From: Arthrobacter sp. PM3
Lineage (GTDB): Bacteria > Actinomycetota > Actinomycetes > Actinomycetales > Micrococcaceae
Assembly: GCF_003352915.1 (NCBI RefSeq)
Contig: NZ_CP022314.1
Location: forward strand, 3,955,218 to 4,019,217
DNA: 64,000 nt
Reading direction: 5' to 3'
In this document: piece by piece, positions 1 through 8,522 of the stretch
Numbering within the stretch: position 1 is the stretch's first letter
How the letters are laid out: each line of letters opens with the position of its first letter
The notes under the pieces: generated by a model
What the model was told of the DNA's origin: nothing
Databases searched by the model: none
The model's input: only the letters and a program-made list of their open reading frames with translations
Translations under genes and position numbers: made by a program

Positions 1-322
1 GCTGCCGGGTTGTGGGGCGGATCGCGCCGGCGCGCGTGACCGCATGGCCCACCAGGGCGTTGACCAGCGTGGACTTCCCCGCTCCCGTGGACCCGCCGAC
101 CACGGCCAGCAGTGGGGCGTCCAGGCTGCGGAACCGGGGCAGGATGTAGTCGTCGAGCTGGTTCACCGCGTTCCGCAGGTCCAGCCGGGTGCGCTCCGCG
201 CCGGGCAGTGACAGCGGCAACCGGAGCGCGGCGAGGTCCTGCCGTACCGCTTCAAGGAGCGCGACGGCGGCCACGGCATCCGTGGCGGCGTCCGCGGTCC
301 CGGGCGTTTCATTGGAGCTCAC
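1..322 (-). CDS. Dynamin-like GTPase, N-terminal part (cut by window edge)
   Basis: The first 107 residues of a P-loop GTPase, reading off the left edge. A GTG start at 322 gives an alpha-helical N-terminal stretch followed by the G1 loop GGSTGAGKS at residues 76-84. The next segment, AIRPTTRQ (about 100-107), resembles the RPTTR switch I segment of bacterial dynamin-like and Era-like GTPases. In actinobacteria such genes often occur as adjacent pairs of large GTPases acting in membrane remodelling or division, but the rest of this gene is outside the window. The family call is good; the cellular role is unknown. Confidence 0.7.
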   Translation of the reverse strand, partial: MSSNETPGTADAATDAVAAVALLEAVRQDLAALRLPLSLPGAERTRLDLRNAVNQLDDYILPRFRSLDAPLLAVVGGSTGAGKSTLVNALVGHAVTRAGAIRPTTRQ

Positions 323-386
323 AGCATCATCATGCCAGTTCAGGCAAAGCAAAACGGCCCCGGGCTAATGCCCGGGACCGTTTCAG

Positions 387-462
387 TGGTGACCCCAGCG
401 GGATTCGAACCCGCGTTACCGCCGTGAGAGGGCGGCGTACTAGGCCGCTATACGATGGGGCC
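387..462 (-). tRNA. tRNA-Glu (anticodon CTC)
   Basis: A 76-nt cloverleaf on the minus strand. The 7-bp acceptor stem has one G-T pair, the anticodon stem-loop presents CTC, the T arm carries GGTTCGAATCC, and the 3' CCA is encoded at 389-387. It lies 128 bp downstream of tRNA-Gln on the same strand and has its own promoter. Confidence 0.96.
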
Positions 463-466
463 GCGT

Positions 467-495
467 ACTTTATGAACAGCATTTCTGCCGTTCAA
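467..495 (-). promoter_or_regulatory. Promoter of tRNA-Glu
   Basis: On the minus strand, -35 TTGAAC (495-490), a 17-bp spacer and -10 TAAAGT (472-467) end a few bases before the tRNA 5' end at 462. This is close to the primary sigma-factor consensus. Confidence 0.7.
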
Positions 496-590
496 GCCAA
501 ATGATTGTTTCATACATTTGACCTCAGTTCCAAATCGGCCAGCCGATTCAAAACTTCCGAAAATTTGCGGAATTCCTCAAATTTTCAGAG

Positions 591-662
591 CTGGGATACC
601 AGGACTCGAACCTAGAATGACGGTACCAGAAACCGTAGTGTTGCCAATTACACCATATCCCA
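591..662 (-). tRNA. tRNA-Gln (anticodon CTG)
   Basis: A 72-nt cloverleaf beginning TGGGATATGG with T at position 1, as expected for bacterial tRNA-Gln. The anticodon loop shows TTCTGGT (CTG) and the discriminator base is G. The 3' CCA is not encoded (CTC follows), unlike the neighbouring tRNA-Glu, so CCA must be added by nucleotidyltransferase. Confidence 0.95.
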
Positions 663-726
663 ATGGCACTTTCGGACCGGATGTTTGGGCTAAACCCTCG
701 CTCCCGGCGCCTCAGCACGAGTAATT

Positions 727-755
727 ACTTTACCCGAGACTTTTCGCTTGCACAA
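727..755 (-). promoter_or_regulatory. Promoter of tRNA-Gln
   Basis: Minus-strand -35 TTGTGC (755-750), 17-bp spacer, -10 TAAAGT (732-727). The -10 hexamer is identical to that of the tRNA-Glu promoter. The tRNA begins about 65 bp further on, so a 5' leader would be processed. Confidence 0.55.
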
Positions 756-871
756 ATCGGCGCAGGACCGGCGCGGCGGGGGCCCCGAATGGGCGCCGGG
801 CGGCGCGGATGGACCGGAAAAACGCGGAGCAACCCTTGCCATTCCGGCGCAAACAAGTTTACGCTCGGTAA

Positions 872-887
872 GTTACCAACGAGTAAC
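872..887. promoter_or_regulatory. Palindromic operator candidate GTTAC-N6-GTAAC
   Basis: The palindrome GTTACCAACGAGTAAC lies 120 bp upstream of the membrane-protein gene at 1008. Size and symmetry suit a TetR- or MarR-type dimer, but no regulator gene is adjacent in the window. Confidence 0.3.
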
Positions 888-1007
888 CACCCCCTCCCCC
901 ACGCCGTTGAGGGCAGCTTTGCGACTATTTTCCAGTGTTAGCTGCATCACAGCCGGGGTGGCCGGCAGCAGAGCCGCTGCCGGCGGGACCGTCGAGAGGA
1001 ATCTTCT

Positions 1008-2399
1008 GTGCCACAGAGCCGTGCCGCCGCCATCAGAACCCGCCCCCGCGCCCAACAAGTCGCCATAGCCATCCTTGCTTTGCTGCTCATTGCCCTCCTG
1101 GGGTTTTATACCCTCGTCACGGGCAGGATTACGGACGGCTCGGCCAGGCTCCGGGACGGTGCCGGGCAGGCCGCGGCGGGCGCCGATCAGTTGAAGGACG
1201 GCGCCGGTAAACTCGCCGACGGTGCCGGCCTGGCTGACACCGGCGCCGGCAAACTGTCCGCGGGGGCGGACAAGATCTACTCCGGCATCAGTAACAAGCT
1301 GGCGCCCGGAGCAGACAAGCTCCAGGCCGGTGCCGGGGAAATCGCCCAGGGCGCCGTCAAGATCGAAACCGACGTCACCAACAAACTCGCCCCCGGCGTT
1401 TACAAGGTCGACGACGGCGCGCAGAAGCTCGCGGCGGGAGCCGTACAGCTGTCCGCCGCGCTGAGCCCGACGCCGGCGGGCAACGCCGAGAACAACCTGG
1501 CGGACGGCGCCACCCAGCTTGACGCGGGCGCGGCCCGGCTGGCCGCAGGCACCGGCGCGCTGGCCGGCGGCACGGACCAGCTCAAGGGCTACCGCGGTGC
1601 CAACGGCGATCCGGAGGCGGGGACGGGGACCGCGGCCCTGGCTCAGGCCTTGGAAATGCTGCAAGCTGCGGCGAATGATCCGGTCCAGGGGCTCGTGCCG
1701 TTGTCCGTCGTCAAGGACAAGATCGCCAAGATCACCGCCGGCGCGCACAAACTCGACGCCGGAGCGACCCAATTGCAGGCCGGCGCGCAGCGGCTGGAGG
1801 ACGGAGTCGGCCAGCTGCATGCAGGAACCGGCAAACTCACCGCCGGCTTCGCCACGCTCGCCGGCAAGCTCAACAGCCAGGATCCCGCGAACCCGGGAGT
1901 CGTGCTGGGCACCCGGCTCCTGGCCGACGGCACCGCGAAGATCCGGGTCGGGATGGACGGCGTTCCCGGTGACCCCGAGCACCCGGGACTGCTCAAGGCC
2001 GCCGCCAGGATGACCTCGGGGACCTCGCGGCTCGCTGACGGAACAGTGGCCCTGAACGCCGGCATCAAGGGGACGCCGGGCGACCCGGCCAACCCCGGCC
2101 TGCTCGGCGGCTCGCAGGCCCTGGCCTCCGGGGCATCCGAACTCGCGGACGGCAACACCAGGCTCGCGTCCGGCTCATCCCGGCTGGCCACGGGAGCGGA
2201 CAAGCTCGCCGACGGCAATGCCCGGATCGCCGACGGGACCGGCACGCTGTACTCCGGCGCCGCTGCGGTATCCCCCACGAGCATGCTCCGGGAGTCCGAC
2301 GTCGCCACGGCGCTGGGGCTGGTGGGGGTGCTAGGCCTGGGCTCGCTGGGCACGTTCCTGGCGCTGCGCAAACGGAGGGTGCAGGCGCAGACGTCCTAG
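1008..2399 (+). CDS. Heptad-repeat membrane protein, YhgE/Pip-like
   Basis: A 463-residue protein from a GTG start with GAGAGGA 7 nt upstream. A hydrophobic segment at residues about 17-38 and another at about 433-455, followed by a basic tail, bracket a long extracytoplasmic region. That region is made almost wholly of degenerate 7-residue repeats of the type LADGAxxLxxGA. The same repeat type fills the ectodomain of YhgE/Pip ('phage infection protein') membrane proteins, but full YhgE/Pip proteins carry a larger multi-pass C-terminal domain that is missing here. The repeats predict a long helical coiled rod anchored at both ends in the membrane. The family resemblance is clear; the function is unknown. 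Confidence 0.75.
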   Translation: MPQSRAAAIRTRPRAQQVAIAILALLLIALLGFYTLVTGRITDGSARLRDGAGQAAAGADQLKDGAGKLADGAGLADTGAGKLSAGADKIYSGISNKLAPGADKLQAGAGEIAQGAVKIETDVTNKLAPGVYKVDDGAQKLAAGAVQLSAALSPTPAGNAENNLADGATQLDAGAARLAAGTGALAGGTDQLKGYRGANGDPEAGTGTAALAQALEMLQAAANDPVQGLVPLSVVKDKIAKITAGAHKLDAGATQLQAGAQRLEDGVGQLHAGTGKLTAGFATLAGKLNSQDPANPGVVLGTRLLADGTAKIRVGMDGVPGDPEHPGLLKAAARMTSGTSRLADGTVALNAGIKGTPGDPANPGLLGGSQALASGASELADGNTRLASGSSRLATGADKLADGNARIADGTGTLYSGAAAVSPTSMLRESDVATALGLVGVLGLGSLGTFLALRKRRVQAQTS

Positions 2400-2426
2400 T
2401 TTGCGCTGGTCACTTTCCTCGGCCGG

Positions 2427-3836
2427 TCACCATGTTGGGCTGGTCACCTTGGCTGCACCGGCAGAGATCCTCGAAGTGGTCGGAAAACCGGGCCGGGAAC
2501 CCTTGACCGTGACCGTGAGGGTGCGGCCCTTGTCGGCGGAAACGGGTTTGTAGGTCCTGCCGGTGGCGCCGCTGATGGCCCTGTGCGAGCGGTACCACTG
2601 GTAGGACAGCCTGACCGTCCCAGGTCCCCAGGACCCGGGCACCGCGGTGAGCGTGGCCCCGACTTTCGCGGTACCCCGGATCGACGGCGCCGCGGAACTG
2701 AGCGTTCCCCAGGTCACCTTGCCTGCACCGGGCGAGATCCTGGAGACGGAGGCATACCCGGACTTGGAGCCGGTGACCTTCACCGTCAGGGTTCGCCCGA
2801 CGTCGGCCGCGGAGGGCCTGTATGTGGCCCCGGTCGCCCCGACGATCGCCACGTGCGAGCGGTACCACTGGTAGGACAGCCTGACGGTTCCGGGAGTCCA
2901 ATTGACGTGGGCCACCGTCAGGGTGGAGCCGACCTTCGCGGTACCCCGGATGGCCGGCACGGGCGCACTCAGCGGGATCGAGGTAACGCGCGCGGCTCTC
3001 CAATAGGCCGAAAGGTAGGAGCTGCCCAAGTACTGGACCCCGGACCTGGAAAAGTGCGTTGTGTCGCCGCGATTGACGCCTCCGGCCTTGGAGGGCGCGA
3101 ACGCGGTGAAGAGAACCCGGGCCGGAGTTTCCTGTTGGCTCCTGTCCACGTTGTTCCGGCCCGGAACAATTGCTATCCCCTCCGGCGACATGCGGCCGAG
3201 CACGAACGGCAGAGTTGGGGCCGCCAGCTTGCTCCGGAAGAACGCAATGAGTTGGTCCAGCTTCGCGGCATAGGTCGCCGCGGACATTTGCGAGTTGTTC
3301 TCGCCCTGGTGCCACAGGACGCCCTTGAGCACCACGGTGTATCCGGCCGCCTTCGCCGCCGCGATTCCCTCAAGCGTCTGTGTGACGGCAAGGTTGGGCA
3401 AGTCCACTTTCGGGGCGGAAGCCGCGCCAACGGTCCAAGTGAGGGCCCCATGGGCACCGGTGAATCCGGTCTGGCCGTGCGCTGCGGGGATGACGAGAAC
3501 GCCAACATTGGCCGGCTGCGTCTTCAGGTACTCGCGGGCCATGGTCGTCGCCGGCGAGATCCCGGTGGCGGAGTCATGCATGTCCAGGGGAACCGTCGCC
3601 GGCCGGAAGCTCCGGACTTTAGCGCCGTACTGGAAAATCCTCGGGTCCTCTGCGTCGTTGGCGCCGCCGACCGGCAGCCCGCGTCCCGACATGTTCGACT
3701 GCCCTGCGGCCAGGAACACGTGCAGGATCTTCACGGACGTCCGTGCCTGTGCGGGTGCTATGCCCGCCAGCATCAGTCCAAGAACCGCCAGGCCAATTAC
3801 CAGCCCCCGATAGAATCTGGCCGTGGCTCGGTACAC
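2427..3836 (-). CDS. Secreted sialate O-acetylesterase-like SGNH hydrolase with two Ig-like repeats
   Basis: A 469-residue exported protein. A signal peptide (hydrophobic residues about 11-30, ending AQA) precedes a SASA/CE6-type esterase domain at about 35-290. Visible motifs are GQSNMSG with the candidate nucleophile Ser, WHQGENN, and a C-terminal DTTHFSRSG block that would supply Asp and His. Two tandem copies of an about 85-residue Ig-like module follow. They share IRGTAKVG, SYQWYRSH and GRTLTV and probably serve in wall or glycan attachment. It likely deacetylates an extracellular carbohydrate; the substrate is not evident. It is monocistronic on the minus strand and its 3' end faces the 3' end of the preceding gene. 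Confidence 0.72.
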   Translation of the reverse strand: MYRATARFYRGLVIGLAVLGLMLAGIAPAQARTSVKILHVFLAAGQSNMSGRGLPVGGANDAEDPRIFQYGAKVRSFRPATVPLDMHDSATGISPATTMAREYLKTQPANVGVLVIPAAHGQTGFTGAHGALTWTVGAASAPKVDLPNLAVTQTLEGIAAAKAAGYTVVLKGVLWHQGENNSQMSAATYAAKLDQLIAFFRSKLAAPTLPFVLGRMSPEGIAIVPGRNNVDRSQQETPARVLFTAFAPSKAGGVNRGDTTHFSRSGVQYLGSSYLSAYWRAARVTSIPLSAPVPAIRGTAKVGSTLTVAHVNWTPGTVRLSYQWYRSHVAIVGATGATYRPSAADVGRTLTVKVTGSKSGYASVSRISPGAGKVTWGTLSSAAPSIRGTAKVGATLTAVPGSWGPGTVRLSYQWYRSHRAISGATGRTYKPVSADKGRTLTVTVKGSRPGFPTTSRISAGAAKVTSPTW

Positions 3837-3981
3837 GGATCCCCCAATCCGTCAGCAGGCGTTGCAGCCCGAATCCCCCATAGTGCTTTATCAAACGAGA
3901 TACTACAGGAACTTTAGTAAATCGGGCGCAAGTCCTCGGGGGAACTGCGGGAAGCGCCTATAGAGGGGATCCTCACGCCAG

Positions 3982-4710
3982 TTAAGCCAGGAATTTCAGC
4001 AGGTCTTGGAGGGAGCTGATCTCCCGGCCGGCGAAGCCGGGGGCCGGCTCCCCGCTGCGGTTCAGCCAGACACCCAGGAGGCCGGCCGACGTCGAGCCTT
4101 CCGCGTCGAGCAGCCGGTTGTCCCCGACATAGAGAGTCTCTCCGGGCCCGGTGCCGATCCGGCGGACCCCCTCGAGGTAGATGGCGGGGTCCGGCTTCGC
4201 GACGCCGACGGTGTCGGTGCCCACGAGCACCGCGATCCGTTCCAGGCCTGCCGCGTCCAGCTTCACGCGCTGGTAGTCGTGGACGTTATTGCTCACGGCT
4301 CCGTAGGGGATGCCGGCGGCGTCCAGGGCATCCAGCACCGGCCCGACGTCGTCGAACGCCCGGATGTAGCCGTGCTGGCGACTGGCATAGGAGCTGACCC
4401 AGTGGTGGGCCTGCTCGTCGTCGTCCAGTTCGACGCCGAAGTACCCCAGCGCCGCCCGGCCGCGGAGGAGCCGCTGCTCATTGAACGTCAGCTCCCCGGC
4501 CAGGTAGCGGTCGTAGAAGTGCGTGGTCTCGTGGGTGAAGATCCGTCCGAACCGCTCCCACCCGGCCTCGTCGAGGCCGGGCAGGAGATGCTCACTGACG
4601 TCCCGGAGGGCAGCGGTCATGGAGAACTCGAGGTCCACCAGGGTGTCGTCGATGTCGAACAGGACACCCCGGACGGAGCCCGCCCCTGTGCCCGGGCCAG
4701 CCGCCAGCAT
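3982..4710 (-). CDS. HAD-superfamily phosphatase
   Basis: A 242-residue haloacid-dehalogenase-type hydrolase. Motif I is FDIDDTLVD (Asp19 and Asp21), motif II sits in GAVSNNVHDY, the motif III Lys is in VGVAKPDPAIY, and the motif IV acidic pair is in VGDNRLLDAEG. A helical cap lies between motifs I and II, as in the phosphoglycolate phosphatase/YjjG group. I chose the ATG at 4710, one base after the gltX stop (TGACATG). A TTG at 4740 would extend it into gltX and is less likely. Probably translated coupled to gltX; the substrate is unknown. Confidence 0.75.
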   Translation of the reverse strand: MLAAGPGTGAGSVRGVLFDIDDTLVDLEFSMTAALRDVSEHLLPGLDEAGWERFGRIFTHETTHFYDRYLAGELTFNEQRLLRGRAALGYFGVELDDDEQAHHWVSSYASRQHGYIRAFDDVGPVLDALDAAGIPYGAVSNNVHDYQRVKLDAAGLERIAVLVGTDTVGVAKPDPAIYLEGVRRIGTGPGETLYVGDNRLLDAEGSTSAGLLGVWLNRSGEPAPGFAGREISSLQDLLKFLA

Positions 4711-4711
4711 G

Positions 4712-6250
4712 TCAGCCGCGGAAAGCGCGCAGGCGGGCAAGGGACGAGTCCTTGCCCAGGATGACCATGGATTCGAACAGCGGCGGGGAGATCCGGCGGC
4801 CCGAGACGGCGGTGCGGACCGGGCCGAAGGCCAGCCGCGGCTTGACGCCGAGTCCCTCCACGAGGGCTTCCTTCAGAGCGGCCTGGATGTTCTCGGCCGT
4901 CCAGTCAGCAACCGGCTCCAGCGCGGACAGCGCCGCGTCGAGGACCTCGGTGAGGTTCTCGGGCAGGCCCTTGCGGGCGTCGTCGGCGACGTCGATCGCG
5001 TCGTCGTCCTTGAACAGGAACGCGATCATCTCCGGCGCCTCGCCCAGCAGCGAAATGCGCTCCTGGATCAGCGGCGCGGCCTCGGTCAGGATCTCGTCTT
5101 CGCGGGCGGTGAGGCTCTCCCCCACGAGACCGGCGGCCTGCAGGTAGGGCACCAGGCGGCCGCGGAAGTCCTCCGGCTCCAGCATGCGGATGTGGGTGCC
5201 GTTGATCGCTTCGGCCTTCTTGATGTCGAAGCGGGCAGGGTTGGCCAGGACGTCGTTGACGTCGAAGTTCTCGATCAGCTGCTCCACCGTGAAGATGTCC
5301 TCGTCGGCGGAGAGGCTCCAGCCGAGCAGGGACAGGTAGTTCAGCAGGCCCTCGGGGATGAAGCCGCGGTCCCGGAGCAGGAACAGGTTGGACTGCGGAT
5401 CGCGCTTGGAGAGCTTCTTGTTACCCTCGCCCATGACGTACGGCAGGTGCCCGAAAACCGGCATGTAGCTCGCGACGCCGATGTCCATCAGGGCCCGGAT
5501 CAGCACTACCTGGCGCGGTGTGGAGGAGAGCAGGTCCTCGCCGCGGAGCACGTGCGTGATCCCCATGAGGGCGTCGTCCACCGGGTTCACCAGGGTGTAC
5601 AGCGGGGAGCCGTCGGCACGGACAATGACGTAGTCCGGGATGCTGCCGGCCTTGAAGGTGATCTCGCCGCGGACCATGTCCGTGAAGGTGACGTCTTCAT
5701 CGGGCATGCGGACGCGCAGCACCGGCTGGCGGCCCTCGGCCTTGAACGCGGCGAGCTGCTCGTCGGAGAGGTCGCGGTCAAAGTTGTCGTAGCCCAGCTT
5801 GGGGTCGCGGCCGGCGGCGCGGTGGCGGGCCTCGACTTCCTCCGGCGAGGAATAGCACTCGTAGGCGTAGCCGGCGTCGACCAGCTTGGCCACGACATCC
5901 TTGTAGAGATCCAGGCGCTGGGACTGGCGGTAGGGCTCGTGCGGGCCGCCGACTTCCACGCCCTCTTCCCAGCTGATGCCGAGCCATTTGAGCGCCTCGA
6001 GCAGCTGCTGGTAGCTCTCCTCCGAGTCGCGTGCCGCGTCGGTGTCCTCGATCCGGAACACGAACGTGCCCTTGGTGTGCCGGGCGTGGGCCCAGTTGAA
6101 GAGGGCCGTGCGGATCAGGCCGACGTGCGGGGTGCCCGTGGGTGACGGGCAGAACCGGACACGGACCGGGGTCTCGGCGGTGACTTCACCGGTGGAGGCA
6201 GCAAGCGGGGCGGAACTGGAGACGGCGTCGGACGCGGAGGGAGTAGTCAT
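4712..6250 (-). CDS. gltX: Glutamyl-tRNA synthetase
   Basis: A 512-residue class I synthetase charging tRNA-Glu. The first signature [11 protein letters not shown] (PHVGL at 41-45) is the HIGH-type motif and KLSKR (about 279-283) is the KMSKS equivalent; the C-terminal half is the anticodon-binding domain. No zinc-type cysteine cluster is seen. In most actinobacteria this enzyme also misacylates tRNA-Gln for later amidation by GatCAB, which fits the nearby tRNA-Glu and tRNA-Gln genes. The start at ATG 6250 is preferred: a TAATGT -10 box at 6266-6261 would put the mRNA start within a few bases of it. A GTG at 6277 in frame would add 9 residues. Probably in an operon with the FAH gene upstream and the HAD gene downstream. 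Confidence 0.93.
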   Translation of the reverse strand: MTTPSASDAVSSSAPLAASTGEVTAETPVRVRFCPSPTGTPHVGLIRTALFNWAHARHTKGTFVFRIEDTDAARDSEESYQQLLEALKWLGISWEEGVEVGGPHEPYRQSQRLDLYKDVVAKLVDAGYAYECYSSPEEVEARHRAAGRDPKLGYDNFDRDLSDEQLAAFKAEGRQPVLRVRMPDEDVTFTDMVRGEITFKAGSIPDYVIVRADGSPLYTLVNPVDDALMGITHVLRGEDLLSSTPRQVVLIRALMDIGVASYMPVFGHLPYVMGEGNKKLSKRDPQSNLFLLRDRGFIPEGLLNYLSLLGWSLSADEDIFTVEQLIENFDVNDVLANPARFDIKKAEAINGTHIRMLEPEDFRGRLVPYLQAAGLVGESLTAREDEILTEAAPLIQERISLLGEAPEMIAFLFKDDDAIDVADDARKGLPENLTEVLDAALSALEPVADWTAENIQAALKEALVEGLGVKPRLAFGPVRTAVSGRRISPPLFESMVILGKDSSLARLRAFRG

Positions 6251-6296
6251 AGTGGTACCAACATTACCAATCTCCACCGGCGCCGCCTGCCCGCAG

Positions 6297-7073
6297 CTAG
6301 CGGCGCACCACCGGGTTGGAGAGTCGTCCGATGCCCTCGATCTCGACCTCGAAGCGGTCGCCGGCCTGGACCGCGCCGACGCCGGCAGGGGTGCCGGTCA
6401 TGATGACGTCACCCGGCAGCAGGGTGAAGGCCTGCGAGACGATCGAAACGAGTTCCCGGACGCCGCGGATCATCTGGCTGGTGCTGCCGTCCTGGCGCAC
6501 TTCCCCGTTGAGCCGGCCCTGGATCCGCAGGTCCTCGGTGTCGAGTTCGGTCTCGATCCATGGCCCGAGCGGGGCCGAGGTGTCAAAGCCCTTGGCCCGG
6601 GCCCACTGCAGGTCCGTCTTCTGCACGTCGCGGGCGGTGAGGTCATTGCCGCACGTGTAGCCGAAGATGACGTCATCCACCCGGTCCTCGGGCACGTCCT
6701 TGCAGATCCGGCCGATGACCACGCACAGCTCGGCCTCGAAGGACACGTCCTCGGAGAATTCCGGCAGGACGATGGGATCGTTGGGCCCCACCACGGAGGT
6801 GTTCGGCTTCAGGAACAGCAGGGGCTGCTGCGGGACCTCGTTGCCGAGCTCCCGTGCGTGCTCCGCGAAGTTACGGCCGACGCCCACCACCTTGCTGCGC
6901 GGAATGATCGGGGCCAGGAGCCGGACATCTTCCAGCTTGTGCTTCACGGGGGTCCGTTCCACGCCGTGGAAGAAGGGGTCGCCCTTGATGACAGTGACTT
7001 CCTCACTGCCGGGCTCACCTTCCACGACGCCGTAGAGGGGATCAGAATCAACGACAAACCGGGCGATACGCAT
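6297..7073 (-). CDS. Fumarylacetoacetate hydrolase family protein (acylpyruvase-type)
   Basis: A 258-residue FAH-superfamily enzyme. The core includes [13 protein letters not shown], the metal-ligand region [23 protein letters not shown], and the C-terminal [16 protein letters not shown] loop common to FAHD1, HpaG and fumarylpyruvate hydrolases. These enzymes use Mg or Mn to cleave acylpyruvates or decarboxylate oxaloacetate. The neighbours are a synthetase and a phosphatase, not an aromatic-degradation cluster, so a housekeeping FAHD1-like role is more likely. It sits upstream of gltX on the same strand. The start at ATG 7073 is clear. Confidence 0.85.
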   Translation of the reverse strand: MRIARFVVDSDPLYGVVEGEPGSEEVTVIKGDPFFHGVERTPVKHKLEDVRLLAPIIPRSKVVGVGRNFAEHARELGNEVPQQPLLFLKPNTSVVGPNDPIVLPEFSEDVSFEAELCVVIGRICKDVPEDRVDDVIFGYTCGNDLTARDVQKTDLQWARAKGFDTSAPLGPWIETELDTEDLRIQGRLNGEVRQDGSTSQMIRGVRELVSIVSQAFTLLPGDVIMTGTPAGVGAVQAGDRFEVEIEGIGRLSNPVVRR

Positions 7074-7109
7074 GGTCCCTAGCCTACCGTCCCGGCAGCC
7101 TGCCCAAGG

Positions 7110-7919
7110 TCAGCGGCCCTGGCCGCGGAGGTAGTCGAGCTGTGCGGCGACCGAGAGCTCCGCGGCGCGGCGGACGGCGGGATCGACGTCGGCGTACACG
7201 GCGTCCGTAACGGCACCAACATCGGTCTGAGAGCTGGCGCCGGCGCCTGCGCCGATGGCGCGAAGAGCGGCCCGGACCTGCTCGAGCCGGCCCAGCCGGT
7301 GGTCCCGGTAGGCGCGCACCACCTCATCCAGGGCCGGCAGGACGGGCCCGTGGGCCGGCAGCACCGTGGCCGGGCCGAGCCGTTCCAGCCGGTCGAGTGA
7401 CCCGAGATAGTCCGCGAGGGTGCCGTCCGGGTAGTCCAGCACTGTGGTCCCGGTTCCGAGCACCGTGTCGCCGGTCAGCACCGAGCCGTGCGGGCCGTCC
7501 TGCGGCAGATGGAAGCACACCGAATCCGAGGTGTGGCCCGGCGTCGCCATGACCCGGATTTCCACCCCGGCGGCCTGGAGTGTTTCGCCGTCCTGCAGCG
7601 GCGGCGCGCCGTGGCAGTGGGCGGGATCCGCGGCCCGCACCGGCGCCCCCGTCAGCTCCGCGAACCTCGCGGCGGCCGCGGTGTGGTCCGCGTGCCGGTG
7701 CGTGATCAGGATAAGCCCGATCCGCCCCTCCCCCGCCAGGGCGTGCAGGTGCCGCTCGTCGAGAGGACCGGGGTCGACGGCGACGGCGCCCGCCGCTCCC
7801 GGCGCGCCGATGAGATAGGAGTTGGTTCCCGCCAGGCTCATGGGGCCCGGATTCGGGGCGAGCCGGAACCGGGTCAGTTCGCTGCTGCGGACAATGCCGC
7901 GGGATGTCTCGGAAGTCAC
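7110..7919 (-). CDS. Metallo-beta-lactamase fold hydrolase
   Basis: A 269-residue protein. The metal-binding signature HRHADH (74-79), a third-ligand region ATPGHTSDS, VLTGDTVLG and a final LPAHGP motif define a binuclear-zinc MBL hydrolase. After the MBL core, a C-terminal helical part ending LSVAAQLDYLRGQGR resembles the winged-helix tail of LACTB2-like proteins, which are linked to RNA cleavage or thioester hydrolysis. The substrate cannot be told from sequence. It reads in the same direction as the FAH gene, 36 bp upstream of it. Confidence 0.82.
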   Translation of the reverse strand: MTSETSRGIVRSSELTRFRLAPNPGPMSLAGTNSYLIGAPGAAGAVAVDPGPLDERHLHALAGEGRIGLILITHRHADHTAAAARFAELTGAPVRAADPAHCHGAPPLQDGETLQAAGVEIRVMATPGHTSDSVCFHLPQDGPHGSVLTGDTVLGTGTTVLDYPDGTLADYLGSLDRLERLGPATVLPAHGPVLPALDEVVRAYRDHRLGRLEQVRAALRAIGAGAGASSQTDVGAVTDAVYADVDPAVRRAAELSVAAQLDYLRGQGR

Positions 7920-7978
7920 GGTCCCATCCTTGCACTTGTTCCGCCGGTACCGGTCCGGCTGAGCCTATCCGCCGGAAC

Positions 7979-8353
7979 CTAGACGAGCAGCAGGATTGTG
8001 ATGATGAGCGGCAGGACGGCCTCCGCGATGGCCAGTCCCCAGAGCCGCCGTTCGGTGAGGAACATGGCGAGGCCAAGGACCATATGGCCGATGCAGACAA
8101 ACAGCAGGACCGCTTCGCCGGCTGAGGCATTGGCGCCCCCGAGCATGAGGGCTCCGACGATGGCGCCGACGCCCCAGATCACGTTGTAGAAGCCTTGGTT
8201 CAGGGTGCCCAGCCGCACGGTCTCGGTGTTGTCCGGGTCGGCGACGGACAGCCGCTGCAGGCGCTGGTCCCGGAGGAACAAGGTCTCCACGATGCCGACA
8301 CTGATCAAAAGGACGCCGAAAACCGCGCCCAGAACTTGGATCAGCCCCGTCAT
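7979..8353 (-). CDS. DUF1304 family membrane protein
   Basis: A small 124-residue integral membrane protein with about four hydrophobic helices. The segment GTLNQGFYNVIWGVGAIVG followed by CIGHMVLG matches the DUF1304 pattern. The ATG at 8353 places the first helix directly at the N-terminus; a GTG at 8404 in frame would add 17 polar residues and looks unlikely. The family has no established function. It lies 59 bp upstream of the MBL gene on the same strand. Confidence 0.7.
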   Translation of the reverse strand: MTGLIQVLGAVFGVLLISVGIVETLFLRDQRLQRLSVADPDNTETVRLGTLNQGFYNVIWGVGAIVGALMLGGANASAGEAVLLFVCIGHMVLGLAMFLTERRLWGLAIAEAVLPLIITILLLV

Positions 8354-8459
8354 CTGCACATTGTGCACCGGCCACTGCGGTGCCGAACAGTGCCGGACAG
8401 ACACGTTACGCCGTGCGTTAGCGCATTTTTGCCGAATTTTTCACCGCAAGTGCAGACGT

Positions 8460-8497
8460 CGACGGCGGCCCCCTCCGAAAAGTGGGGGCCGCCGTCG
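8460..8497 (-). terminator. Hairpin terminator after ilvE
   Basis: A perfect 14-bp inverted repeat (8460-8473 with 8484-8497, loop of 10) starts 25 bp beyond the ilvE stop codon. There is no T-run, so it is a strong GC hairpin of the kind common in actinobacteria. Confidence 0.75.
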
Positions 8498-8522
8498 TGC
8501 GTCACGTTGCGTCGCTTACAGG

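Larger units (their letters stand above)
663..1007. other. Intergenic stretch without a gene
   Basis: This 345-bp divergent gap separates tRNA-Gln (minus) from the heptad-repeat membrane protein (plus). It holds the tRNA-Gln promoter near 727-755 and a small palindrome at 872-887. I see no convincing coding sequence in it. Confidence 0.6.

Noticed and set aside
4711..4740. A TTG start for the HAD phosphatase at 4740
   Set aside because: The ATG at 4710 directly follows the gltX stop, and the extra residues have no similarity to the family.
4523..6145. A 540-codon plus-strand frame opposite gltX
   Set aside because: It mirrors gltX codons; there is no ribosome-binding site or recognisable family. 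The same reasoning removes long antisense frames at 11125-12684, 16395-18071, 19811-21811, 21985-23886 and 41212-43065.
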